From: Saccoglossus kowalevskii
Taxonomy: Eukaryota; Hemichordata; Enteropneusta; Harrimaniidae
NCBI RefSeq assembly: GCF_000003605.2
Contig: NW_003130355.1
Location: forward strand, 797,886-847,046
Direction of reading: 5' to 3'
DNA length: 49,161 nt
Numbering within the stretch: the stretch's first letter is position 1; the number at the start of each line of letters is the position of its first letter. This document shows positions 1-13,800 of this stretch, piece by piece. Position numbers and translations under genes: made by a program. The notes beneath the pieces were generated by a model, which made no database searches, was not told where the DNA came from, and worked only from the letters and a program-made list of their open reading frames with translations.

Positions 1-182
1 CTTGAAGTGCTTGAAATAAGCGCCATTTGAAACAAAGTTGCTCAAATTTAACCACAAATAAGCACCACCATGACATGAAAGTGCAACAAAGTGGCGCCTA
101 ATTGAAGACAAATACGGTAGATATCTTGTGGTTTATTCCTCAAATTATTAACAGTCACTTTTTTCTATTCTTTCCTTATCAG

Positions 183-358
183 GTAACACCGCTCCAGACC
201 AGAAAGAACCCACCCCATTTGTTATTGAGTGGATACCAGACATTCTACCGAAATCAAAAATTGGAGAACTTCGAATCAAATTTGAATATGGACATCAACG
301 AAATGGACATATTGAAATTCGTAGTGGACCTATTGACGCTATTCCTCCTGAAGCATAA
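183..358 (+). CDS. 3'-terminal coding exon of an unidentified gene (5' part outside window)
   Basis: A polypyrimidine tract ending TTATCAG precedes an open frame that enters at phase 1 (first two bases GT) and reads about 58 codons to a TAA at 356-358. The peptide begins [20 protein letters not shown], continues [17 protein letters not shown] and ends DAIPPEA. Alternating charged and hydrophobic residues suggest a beta-rich fold, but I do not recognise the family. Two AATAAA signals follow within 90 bp, as expected for a last exon. The gene runs on the plus strand, tail to tail with SUPV3L1. Frame, splice site and poly(A) signals are seen directly; identity is unknown. Confidence 0.6.
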
Positions 359-411
359 ACGTATTTTGGAAGATTTCCGCAGCCCCTCCCAATTTGTGTT
401 GTACCTGTTGT

Positions 412-446
412 AATAAATTAGGCTTTTGTAATTTAAAAAAAATAAA
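412..446 (+). terminator. Tandem poly(A) signals of the upstream plus-strand gene
   Basis: AATAAA occurs at 412-417 and again at 441-446, 54 and 83 bp after the stop codon at 358. This would give a very short 3' UTR. Confidence 0.55.
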
Positions 447-1627
447 GTATGTGAAGTATGCATATGATAATCTACAAATGCAGGGTCCATTTGACACAAA
501 GAAAGAGCTAGATACAGTGTAATTAACTTGAGCGTTGAATGTTCTAATTTATTGGCATCAGTGTTCTCTTTAACCAGGGTAACAAGGGTGTATTGCTTCC
601 TTGAGTGTTACCAAATAATTAATTTTATTTCTTTAGTTGCAGAAACAAATGTAAGAAAGTAGTGCTACTGTATCTGTGGTCAAAATAAGCATTTTAGTAT
701 ACAGCCAATAAGACTTTAGAATTATACATGTTTTGCTGTACTGCAAATGCTATGCATATATTTCATAAGCACAAGTATCATCAAATGGATTTCCTTCTTA
801 TTGCTCCCCTTGCTAACAAAATTCCAGGGGAAATAACACGATGTGATTTTCCTGTTTCCTCCAAGTGGTAACCTTAGATGAATTCCACTGTATTTGCTGC
901 AAATTCTATAGTGGAGAAATTGGGCACTATGCCCAGTATCAGTTTTCACAATGCAATCTATACATGTCCTCTTGCATTAATTGTATTACAATAGTTTAAC
1001 ACAAAGGGGTGATAGTTCAGTTCTCCCAAAAACTAATTTTGTCAATGTTTCGATAGTTGGATTTGTAGTAATGTTATTTGTTTATTGAATGAGGGGGATG
1101 TAAATTTGGTTATGGCGTTAAGTCAGGTTCCTTGTATATACAGTAACACACAATTACAATGTTCTTATGAATATCGTTTATTCACTCCTATTTAAATCTG
1201 CATTGTTTACACAATATTGTAAAAATGTTACGCTCAATAAAACTGGTACTCGTTTGTGCATTAGTTCTCTTGGTCCAGTGTGTTTATCTTTCACATGCAC
1301 AGTACATTTAAAGCTGATTGCTACAGGGTCATAGCATTGGGGAAAGTCTTGGAAATCATTTGGCTCTATGAACCCTGTGCCATGCTAAGACGATAATTTA
1401 TCACAAGATTTTTTTAAATAGTGCCACCAGCTGAGAAGTACCGGGGTATAAACCCAAACAGGGGGGGGGGGTTGCTTTGGCTCCCTGATTTTGTGTATAC
1501 ATTACACAATAGGTAGAATTTTGTTGAATGATGTTGGGTCCTTTCCTCGAGGCAGATTTGCATCATCTGAACTGTAACCAGGGATATTTTGCCATTTTAT
1601 GTAAATGTACAAACTGATATCAAATAA
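447..1627. other. Convergent intergenic / 3' UTR interval
   Basis: No coding exon is visible. The interval lies between the plus-strand gene at the left edge and the SUPV3L1 stop. It must hold the SUPV3L1 3' UTR. A plus-strand AATAAA at 1236-1241 could serve a longer transcript of the left gene. A run of G occurs near 1460. Confidence 0.5.
1177..1182 (-). terminator. SUPV3L1: Candidate SUPV3L1 poly(A) signal
   Basis: TTTATT on the plus strand is AATAAA on the minus strand, about 445 bp beyond the SUPV3L1 stop. It is the nearest canonical signal I found downstream of the stop. Placement is inference. Confidence 0.4.
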
Positions 1628-1854
1628 TCATTTCCTCTTCTTTCTTCTGTTCTTTTTACTTTTGGAATTATCTAGTTCATCTCTACTCCTGGAGTAATTA
1701 GATTGTTCATTTCTATCTGAAGCTTTTTCCCATTCCGCATGTAGTTTTTGTACCATTTCCCGTGACAGAATACCTTCCTTGATAAGATTAGACGACAGGC
1801 CTTCTGGATCAATATTAACTTTTCTTGTTCTAGTTCTTGTTTTCTTCAGTACCC
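1628..1854 (-). CDS. SUPV3L1: SUPV3L1 last coding exon (14)
   Basis: 227 bp, entry phase 1, TGA at 1630-1628. Peptide [50 protein letters not shown] and a basic tail [11 protein letters not shown]. The LxxEGILxxEMVxKLxxEW pattern matches the human C-terminus (VQQGLLTPDMLKQLEKEW), and the lysine/arginine tail is also shared. A small further exon in the 2.1-kb intron before it cannot be excluded, but is not needed by phase. Confidence 0.85.
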
Positions 1855-4800
1855 CTGATGGGAGATAAAAAGGCAACATCATTAGACATTTTCACTGTAG
1901 AATTCCCTGAGCTGCTGTATGTTTAACGTTCTTAGTCAAATTGTACATACCCAGTGGATAAACGGAACTTGCATGCAAGACAGGATCTGATTAGCTAGTA
2001 AATGTTAACACCTAGACAATCAAGGAACACCTTGTATGGTTCGCCAGGCATGGATAAAAGTTTTTACAGAGAAAAGACGTGTTTCAAAGAAAACATGCAA
2101 AATAATCTAAAAAGCGTCCATTTTGGAACATTTTCTATAGGATTCCATGTAAACATTATTCCTTGGATAACTTGGATGACAGCCAGTTGTAGCTCTCATA
2201 ACGTATTTTTTTTAGCATAGTTCACCAAACAAAATATTGAGATATGATGGAATGTTTCTACCATACCACAAATGTAAACTTTTCAAACAACACATGAATG
2301 TCACAGTCCCCGTTATTTATTTATAAAATACTCATGTTAAAATAATACATGGAACATCTGCAAACAATTGAATTAATATGTACTCTATGTGGGTGCAACT
2401 CATCATAAAGTGATTTCCCTTAATCTGATAACTGAACATCTCAAGAGTACACAAGTGCAACCAAACTATGCCTCATACATGTATACATGCTCAAGAAACT
2501 GCATTCATAAATCTGGGTAAACCTTGATGTACCTTTAATAATAACTTGACTTTTTTGTTAATTCAGGTCTTCGTATATTACCAGGACCTGGGTTTGTTCC
2601 AGTATCACCACTATAATTCCCATCAAAATGTAGCCCTGACACCCCTCTACATTTTCTACTGAGACTGGTAATGGTATTACCCATCTGTCACTTATTCAGA
2701 TCAAGGTCACGACCAGGTCATAACATCACTAAAAACCCTAGCATTACAATTCAAGCTTATTATTTATTCTGAGCATGCTCAGTTGTTCTCTCAGTGCACT
2801 TGGGAGAGGTAATTTTGGATGAAAATCTTGAAAAAGACCCATATAGAATTTTTAGATCCGGGAAAAAAAATTTACGTGTATATTCAACAGAGACTTGTTC
2901 ATCAACCTGCCAAGTTTCATTGATATCTGCTGCAGAATTTCTAAGAAAATATTGGGGGGGGGGGGGTTTGGAAGGAAACCAGAAATAAGAAATAATAGTC
3001 ACCTTTCGAGGTCGGTTTGTGGAAACCCTATATTTTTATTTCAGAATTTTAAACATTACAGTAACCCGACCGCTATCTTGCTGGATTTCAGGGATTTTTG
3101 AATATTTTTTTTAATGGTAGCAAACTACCTTAAAATTTTGAACTTTAATATCTTATTTGGCCTGGTGACCATCCTGTTTTTTATTTGAGTTGTACTCAGT
3201 AAATGAAATGATGTTTAAATTTATTAAAATCACATAGCTATTTTATCATGCTTCACAGTATTTTGACCACAAACACATTGCTATCATTTATGTAAGCATT
3301 TATGCTACTTCATGGTATTTCTCTTGTTACAGACAGAAATGGATATCATGCTGATCTCTAGATTTCATTACTGAAATTAAAGGGCAGTAGTCGTCGCGCC
3401 GCGCATGTGTGAGATTTATTGGTCTCATATAAACAAAGGTGGCGACTTTGACTGTTGCGCAGATCAACGAGTACGAACTGACACGTTACCAAGCTTTGAT
3501 TGAGTATTTGTTTAGGTTACTGGAAGGTATCAAAGGAGTCGCCGACTGTAATTAGTGCAAGTCGCGCCCAGGTCAAACCTTATACTTGTGCTTTACAGTA
3601 GAAAAGCGCACTGGATTGTGGGAAACAATGTTTATCAACACAAATGTCGCACATGCGCAGCAGAAATACATCGCTCACTTGTGCATCTTTTTTTTTGTAT
3701 CAGTGTTCCAGTTGAAACGTACCAACCACCATCATGTGCAGATGTCCTGAGATTTTTAGTTCCGTCATTGGGTTTTTATTCTGGGTTTTCCTGAACGTCT
3801 TGTGAGCTGTTTACAGATTTATCTGAATTATAATGTTGTCACTATAGTTATATTTTTACAGATTTCATGGCAACGTGATTTCAAAATCATTCCAAAAGGT
3901 GAAAACATCTGTCTTACTTTTAACAAAACTTGCATGGCATTACTAAAAAAAAAACAAAAAAAAATACCTTCAGAGAGTTTCTTGATGACATCTTCATCTG
4001 AGATGGTTTTTTCTTTGGTTTTCTTCACTTCAAAATCTTCAGCATACGTAGTTGAGGATTTCCCGGCGGAAGCTTGGATTAATCTAGTTATTTGCAGAAC
4101 ACCTTCTTGTATTATATAATCTAGTTCTTGTTGGATTTGTCTCACAGCTTCCCCCTCGGGAAACATGTCCATGAAACGATAACTGGGGGAAAATGAAAGA
4201 AAAGTGAAAAGTGGCCATAGAGGGCAGTCTTCATACTTTTGAAGATGCTTTCATCACCGGGCATTCATCATTGTGTGAAAACATTGTTATTCCAATTTTG
4301 AGTTTAACAAGCCTACTTGAACAATGAATTCACCACAGAAAAGTTTTATGACATTGAAATTTGTTTTTCTACGACGAGAAAAACCAGAGAAAAAAAAAGA
4401 AACCCATTAAGTGCTCAGCTTACCTGAACCACAAATATAAATCCAGAACATCATGGACTGCCTCCAAATGCATTAACTCTTTAATCGTCATCGGCAACTT
4501 AAGAGGCCATCGTATATGTTTACACAACCACTCAAACGTCAATGCATCGTTTCGACTATATTGCCTAGCAAACTATGTGAGAGAAAAAGATTACCGCAGT
4601 TGGATTAGCAACAGATAAATACTTTTTTGTTTTCTTAATTTAAATAATGAGTTCAGGGATCAATAGGCCAAGCTGACAAAAACTGAACAGATTGTTGTTG
4701 CATGCAACTCATAAAACAATGCCTCATAGTGACCACTGCCCTCTAGTGTCAATACCTCACAAAAATTTTCTGGGCAAATAATTTTTCAAAACATTTGTGG

Positions 4801-7800
4801 TGAGGCCATTTTATTTTATTTTATGCTTAAATATTGCAGTTGCTGAATAAGTGAAGAAAAAATCTGTCTGCATTGTACACACTGATCAGAAACATTTTTT
4901 TTGTTACGCAGAACAAAAACAAGACTTAGGTCGCTGAGACGTGATACAATGAAACTGTGGTACTGTAAAAGCAGAAATATTTATTGGGTTTTAATTTAGA
5001 GCACTTATAGCTGTCAGTGAAAAGAAAACATGAAATATAACAAGTACCTTACCTTGAGAAAAGAAGTACAAACAAACAGGTGCTTCCTGTTGATTGGTGC
5101 ACAACAGAATGTGTACCTTGCTCTCAAGGCAAGAGGTATGTGCTGTATCATGTCTGCTAAAAACTTGAAATCATCCAGATTGCACACAAAATAATGAGGG
5201 TTGACTTCAGAGAGGTGAACAAAGATATCCTGAAATAAATTAACAAAAGTAAAAGTGAAGGAAATAAAACACTAACAATAAAATTTGACATTATCCAGCT
5301 TAAATTTTCAGGAAAGATTATTTTCTCAAGCTGCCATGTTAACGTTTATGCCTGGCATGACCATTTAGAGAACATTACAGTTCTGATACTGCCCTCTATA
5401 GTCGGTTTTAGATAGAATGAATAGCTGAATATTTAGAAATCTTTGTGAATTCAATCATTGGCATGACGATATTTTGTAAACAAATAAAACAAAATAAGAA
5501 ACACTCAATAGCTGATTTCCTGTACACTGCGAGATCTGTGAGTGAAGGACGCAGACCACAAAAATCGAATAATTTAATTTTTAATTGAAATTTTGGCCTT
5601 CATTGCTCAATGTTGAAGTGCCAATCTTTGAAGAGGGGAATAATGCATTGAGATACCCTTATTCCATCAAAATTGATCATCATCAAAATATATACTGTAA
5701 AATACTTTATTTTAGCTGGAATTAACTTTCGGTGAAAAGACATTTTGGGTGTTTTGTATAGAATTTATTTTCACTGATTTTTGGCGAGTTGAATGTAATA
5801 TATAGGGAAAAATTTATTTTCGCTGGATTTTATTTTACCTGAATCATTCCTTCAGCGAAAATAGTGAAAATTTATTCCAAGCGAAAATAAAGTATTTTAC
5901 AGTAGTACATCATTTCATTTTTTTTGGGGTTCAATTTCATACATAATGTGAGAAAATGGTTTATTATGATGAGTCTGTTATTTAACAAAAGCAGCACTGA
6001 TGGACTTATCATTCTAGCGATGATGCACTTGAGTGCCATCAACATTGCAAATGCATTGTGTTCTTGATGTCAGATGCGATTTATTGCAAGGACAACTTTA
6101 ATAGAAACTTCAAAACATGTTTACCTATCATGAAATGCACGTGTACTGCTTTTAAAATTGATCGAAAAAGACTTTTAGAATACATTAGATATAGTCTCAC
6201 CACTAAATTTGAGAAGGTTGCATCCGGGAGTTGATATGCAAACAATTCAATCTGCTCAGCCGTCGGATGAAGCCCTCCTGCCTCTATCGTCTCTACAGGG
6301 TTATCAAGTATCTCTTTAAGTATAGGTAAATCATCCGGATACAAAGTAGTCACCTCACCATCCGCAAACTTGGATCCGTATCGTCCAGCTCTACCCGCAA
6401 TTTGTAAAGCTTGCGAGGTCGTTAATCTGTCTATTTCAATTTCCCCCTTTTCATTCAGCGTCGGTTTTACAACAGAGTTGAAGATGATTCTTTTAATGCT
6501 TCTGTTGAAATAATGTGGAGAGAGAGGACGCTTGATATTAGTGGACTGTAATCACTACAACTTCTAGTGAGGGCAGTTCTGTACTGCAGAAGAGCAGGAC
6601 GAACGAACAGACAGACAGACATACGTACATACACAAGAGGGATACAGTCAACGGTGGATGTAGCAACAGTGAGAGAATCACAGACAGACAGTATGTGAGA
6701 AATAGAATTAGAGCACATACATAAAGATTCAGACAGATAATGAACATTTGTACAGGAAAATTGACAGACAATCAGTCAGACAGTCAGTCAAAAACTGGGA
6801 TTGTATAGAAACGGATAGACTGACAGACCTAGTATATACAGCAGGCAATAACCAATCGTATATACATATATGAAATCATATACCGGTACAAGTATTTTAT
6901 TACCATTATCTACCACACACATGCAAAATAGGAAAGGACAATAATCTGATACAATACTCACAAATTAAGACCCATACCAACAGCATCAGTTGCTACAAGT
7001 ATTTTACATGGATCGTCAGGATCATTAAACTTCTGAGCTTGTGCCAATTTAGTTCCTGTGAAAGTATAAAATCAATAATGTCACCAGGTTTCATTGAATA
7101 CAAGCTCAATTAGTTCAACCTACACAATAAAAAGTGTTTTGGGAATAAGAAATGAGCATGTCTTAACCCTTACCCTGCAAGCCACATGTACTTTTACAAC
7201 AACTTGACCAGATATAGGTTAAACAAGCTTGGACGCTCCTGTCGTATGACCTCGGGTAAAAGCCATACCCAGTCCATAAAGGTTTTATCATATACCTTTC
7301 AGATGTAATTACATCTTTACCATGACTTGATGGGGCGTGATATGGGAAATTATTGCCCTGATGTGAGGACACACTTTCCCCAGTGTCACGAGGCCGGGCA
7401 ATATGAAGTACTGGTATATAATAAACAGCACTTTAGACCAAACATCACATAGTGGCAGGGGCATGTACAGGGATAATATGAAACTTAATTTTGAATTCAA
7501 TATTACATGTGTTGTAATCACACATGGCCTCCAGTGATCACAACAATGAAAAATATGTTTCATTTGGGGATTTAGCTTCAGTGCTCCAATTTATCAGGTT
7601 TTGTTTTCAAATCATCTGATCAATCTTTTTTCACGGTGATCACAATAATCAGTGTTCTGTATAGAAAACAAAATGAAATGCAAATTTAAAATAATAGGAG
7701 TGCAAGTATTACCTGGAGGTAGACTTCCATATATAACAGCACACGCTTTCCCCTTCCGCTCCAATTCACGACTTATTTTATAAATATCATTTTTACTAAA

Positions 7801-10800
7801 AGCTACTATACAGTCCCCAGGTTGAACATTATCAAGATTTACTATGAAACAAAGAAAAATTTAATTCTATGAATAACTGGAGTGGATATATTCATTTATA
7901 TAAAACAATAATTATTGGTATTACTAATATCTGAAGACTATTACAATACTTTTACAGTTACCGGGTAAAAGGAGAGTTCAGATTTCTAAAAAAAAAAATC
8001 AGACATATACCATACTTAAACTTTGACGTAATATTTATCTAATCAGAAACAATCAACTAAAATACTGACGATATAAATATGATGAAAACCACAAAGCCTA
8101 AACAATCATTTTGTAAAATTTTTCTCCGAATTGTGAAATTAATAAAATTTGTCTAATACACAAGATTAGGGATAGAAGTGGCTAACTAGTGAAAAATTTG
8201 GAAATTTGTAATTTTACATATTCGTGATATTTTGCATTAAATAAAAGTCAATAAGAAAATAAAAATCTGGGGTTCCCAAAATTGTTACCATGGAAACAAT
8301 GAGTTTGCAATATCCTTATAGCAATAAATTATACTGTAACTCGATTCTAGATTGGAAAATGAGAAAGTACATAAAACTATTTTAGGAATTGCAATTGCAA
8401 TTTCAACTACTACAACTTCAATAGAGTTTGACAAGATTTGTGCAGACAGGGATGAAGACACTTATCTCTTACTTTACCAAAGATCACAGTTGAAAAAGAA
8501 CCCCAAAAAAAGTATTACATAGTATTTATACCTAATGCTTCGTCTAAAATTGTTAGTGGTGTCAGTCGTTCATATCTATTGATTTCTACATCTTCACCAG
8601 TCTCTAGCATCAAGCTATTAACTAAATCAATAGCAGCGGCTTCACCGCATACGTGGATTTCATCCGCACAGACACCTGAAATCAAGTACAATAGGGCCAC
8701 AATTATTGCATGTAATTTGTTTTTTCAAGATTATTAGAGTGGAATGCATGCATATGGAAAATAAATCACATGGTCTTCAACTGTTACATACCTCTTGACG
8801 TTTGATTTCTACAGAATGTTGGTTAATTTAAATTATTCACATCCCCAAATTTCTACCTACTGCAGTATATCTATTAGTTATGGATCTCATGTCTTTGTTT
8901 AATCTAGGAATCGCTGCCACCACCACCCAGGATCAATGCATGCAAAAACTGACAGTACCACAAATAAATTTTATCAGTAATTGTCAAAAAAATAATCATA
9001 TATATATATATGCATTATTATAACCAAAGTATAGTTGTGTAATACGGTAATAACAATTTTTTTTAGCTCCGCTGTCGACTTTGTCGAGCGGAGCTTATCA
9101 TATGAGTGATTGTCTGTCGTCGTCCGTGTCAATGTTTTACTTTTTCGACTTCTTCTTGAAAACTACAAGCCTGAATGCTTTGATACTTGGTGTATATGTA
9201 CCTTAGGTAGACCTCTCTCAGATTTGTTCATTTCATGATGATATCTTCAATTCTCTAATTTTGGTGAATATTTTTGTCATTTTTAGTAAAAAGTGATATT
9301 TTCAACTTCTTGTTAAAAACCGCAAGTCCAATTGCTTTGATATTACATATATAGGTACTACATGTGGACCTCTCTCAGATTTGTTCATTTTGTAAAGATA
9401 TCTTTAATTTTCTAATTTTGATGAATATTTTTGTCATTTTTGGTAAAAAGTGATATTTTCGACTTCTTGTTGAAAACCGCAAGTCCAATTGCTTTGATAG
9501 TACATATATAGGTACTACATGTGGACCTCTCTCAGATTTGTTCATTTTCTAATGATATCTTTAATTCTCTAATTTTGGTGAATATTTTTGTCATTTTTGG
9601 TAAAAAGTGATATTTTCGACTTTTTGTTGAAAACCGCAAGTCCAATTGCTTTGATATTACATATATAGGTACTACATGTGGACCTCTCTCAGATTTGTTC
9701 ATTTTCTAATGATATCTTCTGTTAATTGCCATGTGCATTGCTAACAGCGGAGCTATCTCAGCCGACAGGCTGCTTGTTAATATTCTAAACAGCCTTGTAA
9801 ACACATATTTTGGTATAGTTTGTAGCATTAGATCTGGTTTATAGTTGTAGCATCTACAATTTAGTTAGGCTTTTTCACACATGCATGTATATAAGATCTT
9901 GGCATGTCTGTGATGAAGGGTGTGTTTCAGAATAACTCATTGAATTAGAGTTACTATTTACCCAACAGAGCTCTGGTCCATGCCCATCCTCTTCCGGCAT
10001 CCTTCAGCATTTGGATCTCATCGATGACCGCTACCTCATCTATAAGTATAAAATATCATTTTTAGTTCCCTAAAATACAAAAAGTATATAATTAAGACTT
10101 AGTAGAGTAACTTTTTTAGGTTAAAGTACATTCAGTCCCATTCCCACTTTGCAAATCTGTAAAGTACCATCCACTGACCAATAAAAACACCCCATAATGT
10201 TGAGATGGTGGATGAATTACGCAAAAATTAACTACAACAAGCCATGCATGGCACAGTCCCCGTTAGTTATCAAATTTAAGATATATAATTTTATTTATAG
10301 TGATATATCTGGAATATAACCATATCAGGAATATAATTTTTTAACATTAAAATGATTGACATTTGTATCTGATCGTCAAACAAGTACTTGTCCATATTGA
10401 GAGATATTGCTCTGGAACAGCATTCAAAATCAGCCATTTTGAATACATGTATATATATAACACGATGTATAACGAATATATAAAATTTGAATATAATCAA
10501 TCAAAGCATTTAAGAGATATGGCTATAGAAGCCCAATCATTAAAACAAAATAGCCGCCAGTCAGCCATTTTAAATCCAATCATTAAAACAAAATAAAATG
10601 ACGTGCATTTTAGTCCCCGTTTTCGGACTGCGTCCGAACGGGGACTAAACATCTAACAGAGTAATCTTGTGCTCTGGATGGTTTATGTGCTGAACACTTG
10701 AAGTATGCTTTTCCTATTGTTAGTACGCATTTGTCTATGTATCATTTATGTGTATCTTGCCACCCTTCTTGCACGGAACACTTCCTGGGACGATGTTGGA

Positions 10801-13800
10801 AATTGTTGTAGCGTCACTCTTGAAAAATAAAACTTGAAATATTACCAACGCAGGCAATTATCAACCGATTGCAATAACATCTGTTTTGTCAAAAGTATTT
10901 GGACATATATTGCTCAAGAGGTTTGACAAATTATCAGCCCCGCTGATTTTCAGAATCACGTGACGCTAAAACAAACACAATGTTCACAAAATATTAATAG
11001 TAGGAAAATACAAGTCAAGAGCTTTCTAAACATATATAGATTGTATGGTTTCTTGTAAAATTTATTCCGATTATAGGTGTTTAAATTTGTCATGCAAAAA
11101 AACTATCCTGCTACCTTAAGAGATATGGCTCTAGAAGCCCATTCATTAAAACAAAATGGCCACCAGACATCCATTTTGAATCCGATCTGAAAAATAAATG
11201 ATGTGCATCAGGAACCTGTAATGTCCAATATATGTACCAAGTTTGAACAAAATCCATCCATAAATGCCAGAAATGCTTGATATTTTATGATTTTTTAGCA
11301 CAAACATGGCCACCATTTGGCCATTTTGAATAGGATCGTCAAACCAATATATCTGTCTATCTATGACATGATGTATAATGAATATTTGAAATTTGAACAT
11401 AATCAGTGAAAGCAAGTCAGAGATATGGCACGAGAACCACATTCATTAAAACATAATGGCTGCCAGTTGGCCATTTTTAATCTTATCTGAAAAACAAAAT
11501 TATTTGCATCAAGGTCCCATAATGTCTAATGTATATACCAAGTTTGAACAAAATCCATCTGTAAACAGCCGAGAAATGCTTGATTTTTAGAATTTTTTAC
11601 CACAAAAATGGCCGCCATTCCGCCATCTTAAATCAGATCGTGAAGCAAAATGATGTGCATCAAGGTCCCATAATGTCTAATGTATATACTAAATTTGAAC
11701 AAAATCCATCTGTAAACAGCCGAGAAATGCTTGATTTTTAGGAATTTTTAGCACAAAAATGGCCGCCATTCGGCCATTTTGAATCAGATCGTAAAACAAA
11801 ATGATGTGCATCAAGGTCCTATAATGTCCAACGTATATACAAGGTTTGAACAAAATCCATCTGTAAACAGCTGAAAAATGTTTGATTTTGATGATTTTTA
11901 GCACAAAAATGGCCGCCATTTGGATATCTTGAATCAGATTGTGAAACAAATTGACGTGCATATGTATAATATCATGTATGATATATGTGTGAAAGTTTGA
12001 TTTTGATTGGTCCAGGCATTTCTAAGATACAGGTCCGGACGCACGGACGGATAGACACACACACGCACGCACACACAGAGGTCAAAACATAAGTCCCTGT
12101 TTTTCCGGACTGCGTCCCGAACGGGGACTAATTAAACACTGAGTTTGGGAAACTTANNNNNNNNNNNNNNNNNNNNNNNNNNNNNNNNNNNNNNNNNNNN
12201 NNNNNNNNNNNNNNNNNNNNNNNNNNNNNNNNNNNNNNNNNNNNNNNNNNNNNNNNNNNNNNNNNNNNNNNNNNNNNNNNNNNNNNNNNNNNNNNNNNNN
12301 NNNNNNNNNNNNNNNNNNNNNNNNNNNNNNNNNNNNNNNNNNNNNNNNNNNNNNNNNNNNNNNNNNNNNNNNNNNNNNNNNNNNNNNNNNNNNNNNNNNN
12401 NNNNNNNNNNNNNNNNNNNNNNNNNNNNNNNNNNNNNNNNNNNNNNNNNNNNNNNNNNNNNNNNNNNNNNNNNNNNNNNNNNNNNNNNNNNNNNNNNNNN
12501 NNNNNNNNNNNNNNNNNNNNNNNNNNNNNNNNNNNNNNNNNNNNNNNNNNNNNNNNNNNNNNNNNNNNNNNNNNNNNNNNNNNNNNNNNNNNNNNNNNNN
12601 NNNNNNNNNNNNNNNNNNNNNNNNNNNNNNNNNNNNNNNNNNNNNNNNNNNNNNNNNNNNNNNNNNNNNNNNNNNNNNNNNNNNNNNNNNNNNNNNNNNN
12701 NNNNNNNNNNNNNNNNNNNNNNNNNNNNNNNNNNNNNNNNNNNNNNNNNNNNNNNNNNNNNNNNNNNNNNNNNNNNNNNNNNNNNNNNNNNNNNNNNNNN
12801 NNNNNNNNNNNNNNNNNNNNNNNNNNNNNNNNNNNNNNNNNNNNNNNNNNNNNNNNNNNNNNNNNNNNNNNNNNNNNNNNNNNNNNNNNNNNNNNNNNNN
12901 NNNNNNNNNNNNNNNNNNNNNNNNNNNNNNNNNNNNNNNNNNNNNNNNNNNNNNNNNNNNNNNNNNNNNNNNNNNNNNNNNNNNNNNNNNNNNNNNNNNN
13001 NNNNNNNNNNNNNNNNNNNNNNNNNNNNNNNNNNNNNNNNNNNNNNNNNNNNNNNNNNNNNNNNNNNNNNNNNNNNNNNNNNNNNNNNNNNNNNNNNNNN
13101 NNNNNNNNNNNNNNNNNNNNNNNNNNNNNNNNNNNNNNNNNNNNNNNTCCTATAATGTCCAACATATTTACCAAGTTTGAACAAAATCCATCTGTAAACA
13201 GCCGGGAAATACTTGTTTTTGATGATTTTTTAGCACAAAAATGGCCACCATTGGCCATTTTCAATAGGATCGTCAAACCAATATATCTGTATATCTATGA
13301 CATGATGTATAATGAATATTTAAAATTTCAACATAATCAGTCACAGCAAGTCAAAGGTATGGCACTAGAACCACATTCATTAAAACAAAATGGCCGACAG
13401 TTGGCCATTTTGAATCTTATCTGCAAAAAAATGATGTGCAACAAGGTCCTATAATGTCCAACGTATATACTAAGTTTGAACAAAATCCATCTGTAAACAG
13501 TCGAGAAATGCTTGATTTTGATGATTTTTAGAACAAAAATGGCCGCCAATCGGCCATCTTGAATTAGATCGTGAAACAAATTCATGTGCATATGTATAAT
13601 ATGTATGATGTAAGTGTGAAGTTTGATTATGATTGGTCCAGACATTTCTAAAATACAGGTCCGGACACACGCACGGATACACAGACGCACAGAGGTCAAA
13701 ACACAAGTTCCCGTTTTCAGACTGCGCCTGAACGGGGATTAACAAACAATTGTATTTTGCTTATGTTGTATATGTTGAACACGACATGGAGCATCAATCA

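Noticed and set aside
2760-3002. Overlapping open frames on both strands
   Set aside because: They lie within SUPV3L1 intron 13 and run through a poly-G tract; no homology or splice support.
12128-13276. Long open frames of 336-382 codons on both strands
   Set aside because: They are made of N translated as X across the assembly gap; no real coding evidence.
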